DNA of 64,000 bases, from the NCBI RefSeq assembly GCF_031877795.1, contig NC_133954.1, positions 8,275,256 through 8,339,255 on the forward strand, given 5' to 3'. Shown piece after piece: positions 28,800 through 39,788 of the stretch (its first letter is position 1; each line of letters opens with the position of its first letter). Below the pieces are notes generated by a model that saw nothing but the letters and a program-made list of their open reading frames with translations, had not been told where the DNA came from and made no database searches. The position numbers were made by a program, and so were the translations under genes. This DNA is from Strix aluco (Eukaryota; Chordata; Aves; Strigiformes; Strigidae).

Positions 28800-31784
28800 C
28801 TGGAAAAAAAGAGACGGGGTCAGAGCAGAGAAGGGATGGGGGGAAGGTACAGACATCCACGTGTCTCCGCGTCAAACCGCTTCTGCGCTTCCCCTCAGCA
28901 CAGCCCCGCCGCTCCCAGCCAGCTCGGCCCCGCACGCAAGCCCAGAGCAGAAAAGGGGACAGGGGGGACACTGCCACCAGCGAGAGGCAGACGGTGCTGG
29001 CAGCCGGGAGCCACACTGCCTGGGTACCTACCCGTGAGCCTGGGCTGCTGCGCTCCCGCAAAGCCCTTCCTTAAACCAGAAGGGCTCTATTTAAAAACAG
29101 GTTTCTCGCTGGAGTCCAGACACCTCTTTCTTCCTGCTATTTGAAAACCAAGATGAAGAAACATGGGCGCTGGGTGGGTGCAGGAGGCCAGACACAGCCT
29201 CTTAGCAGGTAAAGAGCTTGTATTTGAGGGGCAAGGGGGCCCAGAGCACTTCTGCCAGGCTGCCAGGAGCACAGGCAGGGACCCCGCGCCTGCCGCGGGA
29301 CTCAAACACGCAGGTGATGTCTGTGCTTGGTCAGCTTCTTGCAGGGAGCTGCAGCAGAGGCAGACTGAGGATGGCCTCCTCCCCCTCTCCCACCTGGTCA
29401 GCTGCCTCCCCAGGTGCAAAACAACCCTGGCCTGGTTGCAGGGGCAGAGGGAAGCCACCCCCTGGGGAGATGCCCGATTCATTCCCCAGCATGCAGCAAG
29501 CACTCTGAAGCTCTGACGGGCATGAGGAATTGCAGAACGCACTCAGGCTGCAAGGACAAAGGCAAGAGGCACAGAAAGCCTGAGCTTTGAAAGCCTCCAA
29601 AGGCTCCTCACTCCCCAGAGGTTAAGGGAGGAAAGCAGCCGAAGACCTTTGTAAATCTCAACTTAAGTTCTTCTGAGAGACTCAAGCTCTTTTCTGCTAA
29701 GCCTCAGCCACGGCCAGGCCAGGTCAGGCCAGGTCACCCTCCCGGGCAGCACAGGAGAGCGCTGGTGACACCCCAGGATATCCAGCTCCGATCACTTGAC
29801 CCCCAGGAATCCTGCCCTTTGGCTGTGCGGGGCTGGGGAACACGTGCTCCGCTTCATTCCCTCAAACAACTGCAGCAAGGGTGGCACAGGGAAATCCAAA
29901 ACCATTCAGGGATCTCTAGAAAGCCTGGCAGCTCCTCTTATTTCACAGCAGAGGCTGTTTGCTACTGGTGAAAGTCCCTCGCCCAGGCACCAACTGTTTC
30001 AAATCAGGCTGTAGCCAGACCCACAGCTGCAAGGACTGGCAAGGGGAAGTGCAGACAGCGAGCCAGTGGCTGCCTCAGAGCACTGCTGGTAGCCAAGGCC
30101 TGCTCCAGCCAGCCCGCAGCAGCTCCAGGCACAGCGAGGGAGCGGGGCAGTAGCCCCAGGCCGGTCCTTCTCTGCCTGCGTTACCTGCCATGCAGGTCCC
30201 CTCCCGGCAGCAGCGCGGGGCGGCTCTCTTCCTCCTGCACCCAGCCGCAGTTGGACATGGCGTAGTGCAGGATGGCTTCTGTCACCGTCTGCGATCCCTG
30301 GCCTTGCACACACGCCTCTATCTCGGGGACCGAGAGCTGGCTCTGCAGGAAAAGGTGCAGGCGGCTGTCGGAGAGGAGGACCACGTTCTGCACGACCCTG
30401 CGCAAAGAGAGAGGAGGGTGAGCGAGGCAGGAGCACGCTGAGCCCTGCCCCGCCAACAGCTTGCGTGTCCCACGTCACCAGGGTGAGCATCGGCAGCTCT
30501 AGTGCCACCTCAGAGCCAGCATCTTCTAAGCAAGACCAGAGCAGTGCATCCTCTCCCTCCATCCCTTTACTCACTTCTCCAGGAACTGCTGCAGCCCCTG
30601 TCTCCGTTTCTCAATGAACTCATCCGTGCTCCCCACGAAGAAGGTGGATTTCCCGGGCAGCTCCGGGACAGGCCTGCAGGCACAGAGCAGGTTCAGGGTC
30701 AGATCACCCCAGCACCAGAACAAGGAGACACGGGGGCAGAGCTGGAGCCCAGGAGCTCAGGTATCCTGTGTTCGTGTCTGGGGTTTCTATCCACGTCTGT
30801 TCTGAGCTCACATGGGTCTCTCAGGGCAATAGGAAACAGCATCTGGTCGCAGGAGGGGGAAAGGAGGGAGAACAAGGCACGCTTACACCAAGCCAGCATT
30901 CTTCTGGAGCTGCCTCCTCAGCCACACAAATTCACGGTACCGGCGCCGCACGCATGAGGTCTTGGCGGTAAAGGCTTTGCTGTTGGTCTGCAAAAATAAA
31001 AACCCACCATGGAAATAATCCACATGCTTGAGGGGCAGCAAGGCAGAGGAGGGCAGGATCTCGCCTGCACGGACCCCTGAGCTCAGTGACTAAGGGATCC
31101 CCTCGAAGCACTGGGCTTTGGGGAGCGCTAGGGGAGATGAAAGAGCCTAGAAAAGCGCCTGGAAAACCTGAGCAGGCTCCAGGGGATAAGCTGGGTCTCA
31201 GACCCACACGGAGACAGCGCAGAAGGAGGGATGGGCTGCTGAGGGTTCCCCCTTCGAGGCTCCTTCCATCCCCACCAGCACAGCCAGACACAGCTGGACA
31301 ACTCTGCTCCTGAGCCTCGCGTACGGCCCGACCCAGCTCACCCCTCTCCCTCAGCCACAACTCACATGGAGGAAGATTTTATAATCCACATAGGAGTTCC
31401 AGGAGCCTTCGTTCTGCACCCGGGGGTCCTGAACACGCACCGTCGTCAGCTCCTACGGCACAAATGCTGCCTGAGCACGGGGAGGCAGCGCTCACCGCCC
31501 TGCGCCAGCGTCACCCCCTTTGCAGGGCTCAGAGGGACCTCCCGGCGACCCATGACCACCCTGGCCTGGTCATCCTGCCCCAGGGGCAACGCAGACACCT
31601 CCAGGTTTTCCCCTCCCCGTCACCCGCTGCCCCTCAGCTCTGTCCCACGGACCCTGCCCGGTGTTCAGCACCTCCCACCCCCTCGACACAGCGCTCAGCC
31701 GAGCTCCAGCGCTGCCAAACTCCAGCCAGGAACAGACAAAACCCACGTCAGAAAAGGTCTTACTTCTTCTCGGTTCTCCAACAT
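28658..31784 (-). CDS. SNX11: SNX11, sorting nexin 11 (PX-domain protein), complete, 220 residues
   Basis: Six coding exons on the - strand: 31784-31764, 31452-31366, 30987-30887, 30673-30575, 30397-30185 and 28799-28658. Total 663 bases, all GT-AG, in frame. The PX domain is at about residues 8-115: [20 protein letters not shown], the basic [14 protein letters not shown] at 50-63 (Arg52 matches the PtdIns3P-binding arginine of human SNX11) and the proline loop PVPELPGK at 71-78. Two further helices (about 115-160: [32 protein letters not shown]) form the extended PX (PXe) unit. SNX11 acts on endosomal membranes and is reported to counter SNX10-induced vacuolation. The tail after about residue 160 is short and Asp/Ser-rich; the human protein is about 270 residues. 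The chosen ATG fits the second in-frame Met of the human protein; there is no upstream in-frame start in this exon. Confidence 0.95.
28800..30184 (-). other. SNX11: SNX11 last intron
   Basis: 1.4 kb, no recognisable gene or repeat. Confidence 0.7.
30185..30397 (-). CDS. SNX11: SNX11 exon: C-terminal PX helices
   Basis: 213 bases, acceptor TTTGCGCAG, donor GTAACG. Encodes [56 protein letters not shown] and the start of the tail. Almost identical to the human helices of the extended PX domain. Confidence 0.95.
30575..30673 (-). CDS. SNX11: SNX11 exon: PX proline loop
   Basis: 99 bases, donor GTGAGT. Encodes [19 protein letters not shown] then [13 protein letters not shown]. The conserved PELPGK stretch lies in the PX proline-rich loop, and [11 protein letters not shown] is the following membrane-proximal helix. 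Confidence 0.95.
30887..30987 (-). CDS. SNX11: SNX11 exon: PX lipid-binding core
   Basis: 101 bases, acceptor TTTTTGCAG, donor GTAAGC. Encodes [20 protein letters not shown] then [13 protein letters not shown] plus two bases. RRRYREF carries the conserved phosphoinositide-binding Arg-Tyr pair. Confidence 0.96.
31366..31452 (-). CDS. SNX11: SNX11 exon: first PX strands
   Basis: 87 bases (29 codons), donor GTGAGT. Encodes [20 protein letters not shown] then YVDYKIFLH, matching the human N-terminal PX strands. An intron of about 380 bp separates it from the next exon. Confidence 0.95.
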
Positions 31785-31812
31785 CCTAGAGCCAGAGCCC
31801 AGCGGGAAACAT
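31764..31812 (-). CDS. SNX11: SNX11 first coding exon (seven codons) with an 8-codon upstream ORF
   Basis: Acceptor CTGTACAG, donor GTAAGA. The main ATG at 31784-31782 opens MLENREE, corresponding to human MSENQEQEE. The exon begins directly with another ATG (31812) that opens an eight-codon ORF in a different frame. Its TAG ends at 31786, one base before the main ATG. CDS proper covers 31764-31784 only. Confidence 0.9.
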
Positions 31813-34800
31813 CTGTACAGAGAAAAAAGGGATTTAGTAAGACAAGATCAACACACCGGGGTCTTGCATGTAGTCTGCATCCCCCCAGGCACCTCACACC
31901 TCTGTCCCATCCTGCAGGCACCTCTCTAGCCCCCACCCTGATCCTCTCCCCTCAGTCACCACAAAATAAAGAGGGTGCCGTCCAATCCAGCAGCACCCAG
32001 GGAAAGAGCATCCTGCATTAATCTCCCGTGTGCTCCTGAGGCAACGCGGCCCGTTGGGCTCTCACTGGGGCGTGCTGGAGTGCACCGTGACCAGAGTCAG
32101 AGCCTGCAGCGCCTCTTTCCTCCACGGCTCGTCTTCAGGTCATCCCTGCCCACAGATTGGCACTGGAATCCTGCAGCCTCCTTGAACAGCACTCAGAAAT
32201 CCCCAGACCGCAGACAGAGGTGAGCAGGGCTCCCAGCTCAGACAGGTTGTAACCACCCAAGGACAGGATGGGGCAACCGGCTGCTCCTGCTGAGCTGCCT
32301 GCTCTCCTCTCCCACAGCACGTCCCCGCTCCCGGGCAGATAACGGGGTTTCTGGGAGAGCCAGACACAGCTCCGGGAGAGCCTTTCCCCCAGTGTAACTC
32401 CCGTTAGCCAGGACCAGCCTCCTTGTTGCACAGCACCGAGACCCCAGGTCCCCAGTTTGCTCCTGCAGAGCCAGAACTGGCAATGCAGGAGGGAGACAGG
32501 GTGGAAGAGCCCAGCTCACTCCCTGCACAGGCAGGTTTGCACTGAAATGCCAGGGGAGCCGGTTCAGCTGGGGAGGAGAAAACCCTGTTTTTATCAGTTT
32601 CCTTCTCCTACAGTTCTCCCTCTCCCCTCACTGCCTGCCCAGCACAAGCTCGGCTCGGCCGTCCGAGCAGGGGAAGCAGCCAGCCCACACCAGGATCCCG
32701 CTGCTCCTCGTCAGAGGAAACCTGCTTTTCTCTGTGTAGATCAGACCCGTTCCCCAGTGCCCCCTCAGTAAGGCTCCCATCAGTACCAGACACAGAGAGG
32801 CTGTTTCTCTCCAGCTCGTTCACAAGTCACCTGAATAAGCAACAAACTCGGTACCAGATTTCCCCACCCGGATAGGTTTTGTGTCTGCAAGGCGACTGCT
32901 CTCCCTTGCGCCCCTCCCTAAACCCTCCTTCCCCTTCTCCCAGTGGGAGCTGGGGTGCTGACAAGCTCCTGGGGAGCCGCAGAGGTGCCTGGTGCCCCCC
33001 CGTGCTGCCCAGCTTTCCCGGCTCAGCTGCGCCCTGAGCTGGGAACGCTCCCGTCACACCAGCCGCTTCCTCAGCCACATCCCTCCGGCACTCCCAGGTC
33101 CTGCTGGACCGTGTCAGCTAATTTGCTCCACCATTACGTTGCTCCTGCAGTAATTCCAGTTCTGCAGCAACACAATGAACACAGTGCCAGGACTTGGGGG
33201 GAAGGGGACAGCGAGACAAACGCCCCCCACAACCAATAAACGCAGAGTCCAGCCAGTGAAACCTCTCTGAGAGAGAGTCCCCCCTCCCAGACACGCTGTG
33301 CGCACACAGACCAGGAATACTCGTCAGGGGGAGCTGGAAGACCAAGCGTGTCCCGTGTCCCCGTTTCACCTCCTCTGCGGGATTGTTTGCAAGAGGTTTT
33401 GGAGCCCCTGGGATGAACCGGCAGTGCAGGACTTTGCCTGTCACAGCCCAGGCTCCTGAGGGACGTGGCTGCCTGATCGCAGAGGCGAAGCCACCCTTCA
33501 CCTGTTCCCCATTCCTGGAGTCTTGCCTTTTAGGCCATGAGAGCTGCCAAGTGTCAGGCAGCGCTGCAAAGCCAGCCTTTATTTATAGGCTCAGATGTGA
33601 AGCAAAGCTCTTCTGAAGACGGAGCTAATTTTAGCTGGGACAAGGGGAGGGGTTGAGCCACAAACCACACTTTAAAAATCTGGCTCCACCAGTTTGCAGG
33701 TACTTTCTGCAAGACTTCAGCCATCCGATTCCAGCCAGAGAGCACAGAAAGTGTTAGTACCAGCGGAGGAGAGCTTTGGGATAGACAGCAAGAGACCCAG
33801 GCCCACTCTGAGATGCCTCCGAGTAACTGAACTCTCACTGGAGTTGGGTCAGACTGCTGCTGTTTCCAATTTGAGCTGTAAGGGGCAGGGTGAGGGGAAC
33901 CTACCAAAAAAAAAAAAACAACCCAACCCCACGCTTCAGCACACATGATTCTTCCCCTGGGGAAGGAGAGCAGCGAAGGAGCCAAATGTGACATAAGTCA
34001 CTTTGCTCAGCGCAGTAATGGGGGAGCTCCGATCCTCCCCCGTGCTGGGGGCTCCCAGCCAGAACCAGTTCAGCAGCAGAACTTGACCATTATGTTCCCC
34101 GGCCTCCCCAGGGGACACTGCCGCCGTCCTGTTGCTTTTAAAGCTTCTTGCTCTGCATAACAGCCCTGCCTAGATTAAAAATGCAGGAGGGAGAAGAGAG
34201 AGACTCAGAAATTGCCTAATGGAACAGCGGAGGGTTGCCAGGAAGAGGAATTTAATTTCCCAGCTACTGAAAGGGTGCTCCAAAGAGCAGAGAGACCCCA
34301 GGGGGGAGATGGCTTTCTGCAGTCAGCGAGGAGGCGGACAGGCTGCGGGCAAAACTGAGATCAGAGAGTCCAAGCGCTCACGTCTTTTAACTCCACTTTC
34401 ATCCAGAGTTGTACCAAGAAACACGTAATCTTATTTATGCTACATTTGGAGTTAATTGATCTTAACTTGATAAATCAACTTAGACCCAATGGAGAAGACA
34501 GCTCTGAGTTCGCTTTAAACAGTTACACCAAATCCTCTTTCGGAGCTTTTGCTTAAAGCCTCAGTTTAAGGGGCCCTGGGATATGTGGTTTGGGTTTGGT
34601 TTAATCTTCCTCCAGCTTGCATTTCAGCATTTCCAGGGCTCACACAATGTCTTCTAGCTAGAAGGACGTGAGCAGTGGAAGCCACACAGAAACACCCCAC
34701 AGCCACACTCCTGGAGCCTCACGACTTCCACCTGCCCAGGATACAGCAGTTTGGGTGTTTAACGAGCCACAGACACGGTCCAGCTCCAGGTGGATTGCCC

Positions 34801-35751
34801 TCCCCAGCCCTGTGCTCACGCTGCTGACAGAGAAAGTGTTAGTTTTTATCTCTTGCTGGCAATCTCTTATCTTTGCTGACTGTGACACATCCCTAACAGC
34901 AGCCTCTACCCCTCTCTAACAGCCGGGCCTACAGCAAATACTCTTTCCTAACCAGCACACACCAGTGATAGTTTAATCCTGCTCCGAGCTCCCTCCCCCA
35001 GCTCCGTTCCCTGCCCAGCTCCAGCCCGGCCGAGGCTTCACGTCCATCCGCACAAACACAGCACCGCTCCAGGCGCCTTCCAGCCACACAAATCTCCGAG
35101 CTTTGAGGAAAGCCTCGCAGAGGAGCACGAAAAAAGGGAACGAGCCCCGTTTGTTTCTGCTTTTGCTTGTCACGCCTGGGCAGAGCCGCCCACAGCCGCT
35201 ACCGGAGAGGATCTGCTGAGGCTGATTTCCCATTTGGGAAGGAAAGGGCTCCTCATCCAGGGAGGTGCCCCAGAGCGGGACCGCCGTAGTCCACCGCTGC
35301 CCGCTGGAAGGGGACGTCCCCAGCCAGCCCAGCGCCACCGCACAGCGACACAAGGGCCGGACACTGACCGCGCTAACGGCAACTCGCTCCGGCGGCAGCG
35401 GCCCGGCCGAGCCGCCCCCGAGCCCAGCGGCACCATGAGCACGGCCTGGGGCTGGGCCCCAGCGCCGCTCTACCCGGTCCGCCGCTCCGCTCCGGGGTTC
35501 GATGCCGCGGGAAGGCGGCTGGTCTGGCCACCGCGGCCCCGGCCCGACCCCACCGGGAGAGGCCGCGGCAGGGGGTGAGGCCCAGCCCCGCCACCCCGGG
35601 CCCTGCCCCACCGCTCCGAGCAGGCCAAGGCTCCCCCGTCAGGGGCTGGGCGCTGCCTGCCGCGGGGCCCAGCGGACCCCCAGCCCTACCGCCGGCGGGG
35701 CCTCGCACCGAGCGGCCCTAATGGGTCCTCCCCCCCTCGAGGCCCCCTCAC
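31813..35751 (-). other. SNX11: SNX11 intron 1 (leader intron)
   Basis: About 3.9 kb between the inferred first exon at the CpG island and the first coding exon. No coding segment recognised. A short A-run lies near 33905. Further leader exons cannot be excluded. Confidence 0.5.
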
Positions 35752-35837
35752 CTCCTCACGCAGGCCGTGGCCCCTTTAAGCGGCGCGGCGGCGCGGCGCC
35801 CTTATAGCCAGGGCGGTGCTTCCCCTTCCGGCGCGGG

Positions 35838-35856
35838 GCATGCTGGGAGTTGTAGT
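35838..35856 (-). promoter_or_regulatory. ZNF143/THAP11-type promoter site
   Basis: On the - strand this reads ACTACAACTCCCAGCATGC, an exact match to the well-known extended ZNF143 (Staf) promoter motif ACTACAAYTCCCAGCATGC found at many bidirectional housekeeping promoters. Confidence 0.88.
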
Positions 35857-36019
35857 CCGCCCCGCCTCAGGTGGCGGGGCGCGGCCCAGGCCCTTCAGCT
35901 GCGGTCGGGCTCCCCGAGGGGTCCGGCCACGCCACGCCGCGACGGCCACCGGCGCGACATGCCTGGGCCTAAACCGGAAAAACCGCGCCGGGGCGGGCGG
36001 GCGGCGGCAGCGGAGCGGG

Positions 36020-36116
36020 GGGACTACACCTCCCAGGGTGCCCCGCGGCGACGGGACTACGGCTCCCAGGGTGCCCCGCGGCGACGGGACTACGGCTCCC
36101 AGGGTGCCCCGCGGCG
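36020..36116 (+). repeat. Three tandem 33-bp units, each a ZNF143-like site
   Basis: Units 36020-36052, 36053-36085 and 36086-36116 read GGGACTAC(A/G)(C/G)CTCCCAGGG then TGCCCCGCGGCG. Units 2 and 3 are identical over 31 bp; unit 1 differs at two bases. The core ACTACNNCTCCCAGNNTGC matches the ZNF143 motif at 15-16 of 19 positions. Orientation is opposite to the full site at 35838. Confidence 0.9.
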
Positions 36117-36129
36117 GGCGGGCGGGTGC

Positions 36130-36306
36130 GGGTCGCGGCGCAGGCGCAGTGCGTGCGGCGGGTACTGGGGCTGGCCGGGCTCTTTTGTTCGAGGGAGGCG
36201 GACGGAGAGCGGCCAGGCCCGCGGCGCCACCCGACCCGCCCCGCCCGCCCGCCCCCGCGCCCCGCAGGCCCCTTCCCCTCGGGAACCGTTGGCGGGGCTG
36301 TGCAAG
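36130..36306 (+). other. CBX1: CBX1 non-coding first exon (inferred)
   Basis: The end is set by CTGTGCAAG|GTGAGT at 36306/36307, a near-consensus donor. The 5' end is uncertain. The exon joins 44455 (or 44458), leaving about 36 leader bases before the CBX1 ATG. Confidence 0.6.
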
Positions 36307-36537
36307 GTGAGTGAGGGCCGCGGGTGGGCCGGGGGGGGGGGAGTGGGGTGGGGGTGTGGAGAGCTGAGGGGGGTGGGGGGCGTTGGGGGTTGGGGGGAGC
36401 GGGGGGAGGGATGCTGGGGAGAAACTGGGCGTTACTGGGTGGGGTGAGGGGGGTTGTTGCGGGAGATGGTGTTTAGGGCGGTGAGACGGCGGTTGAGGGG
36501 GGGGCGGTGGGATGCTGGGGGGTCGAGGGGGTGGGGG

Positions 36538-36727
36538 TTAGTGGAGGGGTAGTTGGGGTGCTGGGGTAGGGCGCGTTAGTGGAGGGGAGTGTTTAGGGTG
36601 CTGGGAGAGGAGGGTTAGTGGGGGGAGGTGTTGAGGTGCTAGGAGAGGCGGGTTAGTAGAAAGGGGGGGGTTGGGGTGCTGGGAGAAGCGTTAGGGGGGA
36701 GTTTGGGGGTGCTGGAAGAGGGGGATG
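36538..36727 (+). repeat. G-rich minisatellite, five units of 38-39 bp
   Basis: Units start at 36538, 36576, 36615, 36653 and 36691, each beginning TTAG(T) and containing GGGTGCTGG(G/A)AGAG-type cores. It lies about 230 bp inside the first CBX1 intron within a strongly G-skewed region. Confidence 0.85.
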
Positions 36728-39700
36728 TGTTGGCGGGGTCGTGCGACTCCAAAGGGCTGCGTGCTGGGGGAAAGGCGAGTCTCGGAGCGAGGAGGGGCTG
36801 GGTCGGCGACAAAGCTGGGCCCGGATGGTCCTTTGGGGAGCGGAGGAGCTGAGGGAGGGCCTGAGGGCTGGAGAAGAGGGTGGGGGGAGAGGTGCGAGTG
36901 TGCCTTTGGGTGGAGGAGAAAGATGGGTGCTGGGAGGGGGCTGGTGCATGAGGAGAGAAAAAGGGGCTGCTGCAGAGGGTCTGGGGAAATGGGGATGTGT
37001 GGGCTGGGGTGGGGGCTGCAGGGTGGAATTGCTCTTTGGGAGGGGAGAGGCTGGAGCAGGGACCCTGCTCTGGGGGGGAAGGTGGCATTTGGATGGGACA
37101 GTGCTTAAAAAAACCACTGGTGGATCCCCTGGGGTGAGGAGAAGGGGAGGGAGGTGTTCTCTGGGGGAGAGCTTTGGGGAAAGGGGGAGGCTGAGGAAGG
37201 AGCGGGATTCAGGCTCCGAGAGCGGGGAGGGGACGAGTGTCAACTTTTGGCGGGGAGAATGAGCGGGAAGCTGCTCAACAGGCTGTGGGAGGGCAGGGAG
37301 CGGGATGGCAGCCGATCCCGGGGGGCCGGGGGAAGGAGAGCTGCTGGGGAGCAAACCGGGGGATGTGGGGCCTTGGGGCGGGGGGAGAGCTCCCCTGCGG
37401 AGAGCTCGGCGTGGGGCTGGCAGGAGGTGGAAAAGGGAAGTTGTGGCTGGCAGGAGGTGGAAGCAGGGATGTGCTGGAGAAGGGGAGGGGGAGACGGAGA
37501 AAGAGCTGTGTTTGGGTCGAGTCCCTGCTCACCCACAGCGTGGGGTGGGTGTCGGGGCAGCTCCTGGCCAGGGCTGGCTTCCTCCGGCTCCTTTGCCGGG
37601 GCAGGAGGTTTGGGAGCTGGGGGGGGTCAAGCTGCAGTTGGAATGGGAGTTGTAAAGCATTTGGGGGAAGAGTAGAACTTCTGGAAAGGGAAGATGATGG
37701 AGCCAAAATGGGATTTGTATCTCCGGACGAGGAGGTGGCGAGGTTTTGCCAAGGAAATGCCAGATGTGGAGCTGCCCTGGGAGCGCAGGGGCTGGCCAGG
37801 AGGGCGGCAGCGGGCTTTGGCTCAGGGTTGTGCTGTGAAGCTGACCCGCGCCGGTGTGGCGTGGAGGAGATGGCAGAGTCTGGAAGGTGGCCTGAGTCTG
37901 GGTGGGGAGCATCAGGGACTGTGGAGGGGGGGCTGAGTGTGAGGATCCCAGAGATGGGCAGTGCTCTTGGCGTTGGGGTTGATCAGTTTGGAAGCAGCAA
38001 GCATGTCCTTATAAAACTGAGAGATCGAAGTATAAGAAGGCTTTCTGGCTGAATAATTGTAGGCTCTAAATGAAAGATGTTATTAATTTAAAAAAAAAAA
38101 AATCTCTTGTGCGTTTGAGAGAGGATTTTGCGATGGATATGTTTGGAGCCCCCATTGGGTTTGCAACCCAGACATGGTTTCCTATTAGTGCTTGAGATCC
38201 TGGTAGTGAAAACGATGAGAAACAGATGTGGCTGCTCTAACCCCGCTGCCCAATGCCAGTGAAATGCACAAATAACCAGGTGAAGGGCCTGTGAGCGCCA
38301 GCAGGCAGCTCCTGGGCACGGGGCTGCTGGGGGAAGTGCCCCCCGATGCGGTCCCTCCGTCACTGGGGATGAAGGGTGGCAGGGGAAGGTGCTGTGGGGG
38401 CCAGGGTGGCTCTTGGAGAGGGAGGTGGTGCAGTGTCGGGGGCACTGGAAAGCTGCAGCACTTGGGGCAAAGTTTTCTCATCTTTATACAAAAGGGAGAA
38501 GAAGAACGCGAATCCCCGCTCTGATTCCGTGAGCGTTTATCTGATCTAGAGGAGTTCAGAAGTTGTGTCTGCTGCCGCATAACAAAATTCCTGTCTGCGT
38601 GACAGGATTTCTTACCTCACGTTCTCTCTTTCAGCGCGGAGGTAACGTTCCTACTGCTGCATGTGTGTTTCTCTTAAATCCAGAGGTGCATTCTCTCATG
38701 GATCATGAATTTAACTGGAAATGATGTGGCTGAGCTTGAAGGTTGTGGCTTTTCTTTAGTTTGGTCTCCGCTCAAAGGCTTGAGCTTTCACTCAAACTTT
38801 CCAGAAATGTTTTCTGCTGTTTTCAGGTTCTGGAGAGTGGAAGACTTAACATGCTTGTTCCCACTTCAAAAGAAAGATGCCTGCTGCCTTTCCCTGGCGC
38901 GTGTGGAATAAACTTGGCGTGCTCATAAGTCTTTAAAGAGATGAGTGATCCCAGCCAAGTTTGAGAAAGGCAGGAGGAGGAAATGTTTTAAGTTTAAAAC
39001 TCATTAAAGCTGAGCTGAACTGTTAATCCTTTAAGGTGCAGCTAATGGAACTAGTCTGGACTCAAATTAAACCTCTGGGTCTCCACATTTTTCTTCTTAG
39101 GCTGGTCTTCCTTTCCTTTGTTAAACTTTCTACTGAAAAGATTAGCGCCAGGCATCACCGAAGGGTATGAGGTAGAGCTTCACGATCTTCCAAAGAAGGT
39201 GTCCCAGCCAGCGGGGCGGAGTGTATTTATACTTGTCTGGTAGTGGTTTCCTACCTGGGTGCTGTTCTCCAGGAGATCTCACGATACCGGCGTGTGCTTT
39301 GCGCCGATCCACTGCGATGTCGTGCTGTCAGGGCTAGCTCGTGCTCCTCCGTCTGCTCCTCCTGCCCCAGTAACGCAGGCTTTCGTACGCACCTTTGTGC
39401 TGAGCCTCATTCTTCGTGGCCTTTTACCGGAGTTTGAATTCTTTTCAAGTGGCTTAGGTGTGCCCTGGATCCTTTTCCTCTTAGCTGCAGACCAAGAAGT
39501 TATTCTTTTGGTCTCTCTCTGTTCTGCTTTCCTCTTCACAAAGGATTTCAGCTTTGCCTTGAGTGTTAGGTAAGAAGCAGCAAACGAAAATGGAAAATTT
39601 GGCATAAGCCCATCCTGAATTTGTCTTGAAATCATATTTTTCGCTATAAGCTAACTTTTTTCATGCATTAAGTATAGAAAGTTGAACCTGAATTTTAGGA

Positions 39701-39766
39701 AACATACTACTGATGAGATCTCTCTCAGGCGGGAGCCATCTAGCCCCAAATTCTATAGACATGAGA

Positions 39767-39788
39767 ATGTAAACTCACGAGTTTACAT
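39767..39788. promoter_or_regulatory. 22-bp palindrome with two opposed forkhead-type cores
   Basis: ATGTAAACTC, two bases, then GAGTTTACAT: perfect 10-bp arms. Each arm holds a GTAAAC forkhead core, and a third GTAAAC occurs at 39799-39804. Location: CBX1 intron 1. Confidence 0.4.

Larger units (their letters stand above)
35000..36306. promoter_or_regulatory. CpG-island bidirectional promoter of SNX11 (-) and CBX1 (+)
   Basis: Strongly CpG-dense DNA between two head-to-head genes. It contains ETS-like CTTCCGG (about 35825), a full ZNF143-type site (35838-35856), a threefold 33-bp ZNF143-like repeat (36020-36116) and many GGGCGG Sp1-type boxes. A good donor on the - strand at 35751-35750 (GAG|GTGAGG) would end a short SNX11 leader exon, and GTGAGT at 36307 ends the CBX1 leader exon. 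Start sites are inferred to lie roughly 35.8 and 36.1-36.2 kb. Confidence 0.85.

Noticed and set aside
38620-38650. Pyrimidine tract plus CAG followed by GTAACG, resembling a tiny CBX1 leader exon
   Set aside because: The exon would be under 10 bases; more likely chance splice-like signals.
39259-39635. 118-codon basic - strand frame and hydrophobic + strand frame in CBX1 intron 1
   Set aside because: No recognisable family, no splice sites that fit, unremarkable length for six-frame chance; left unannotated.
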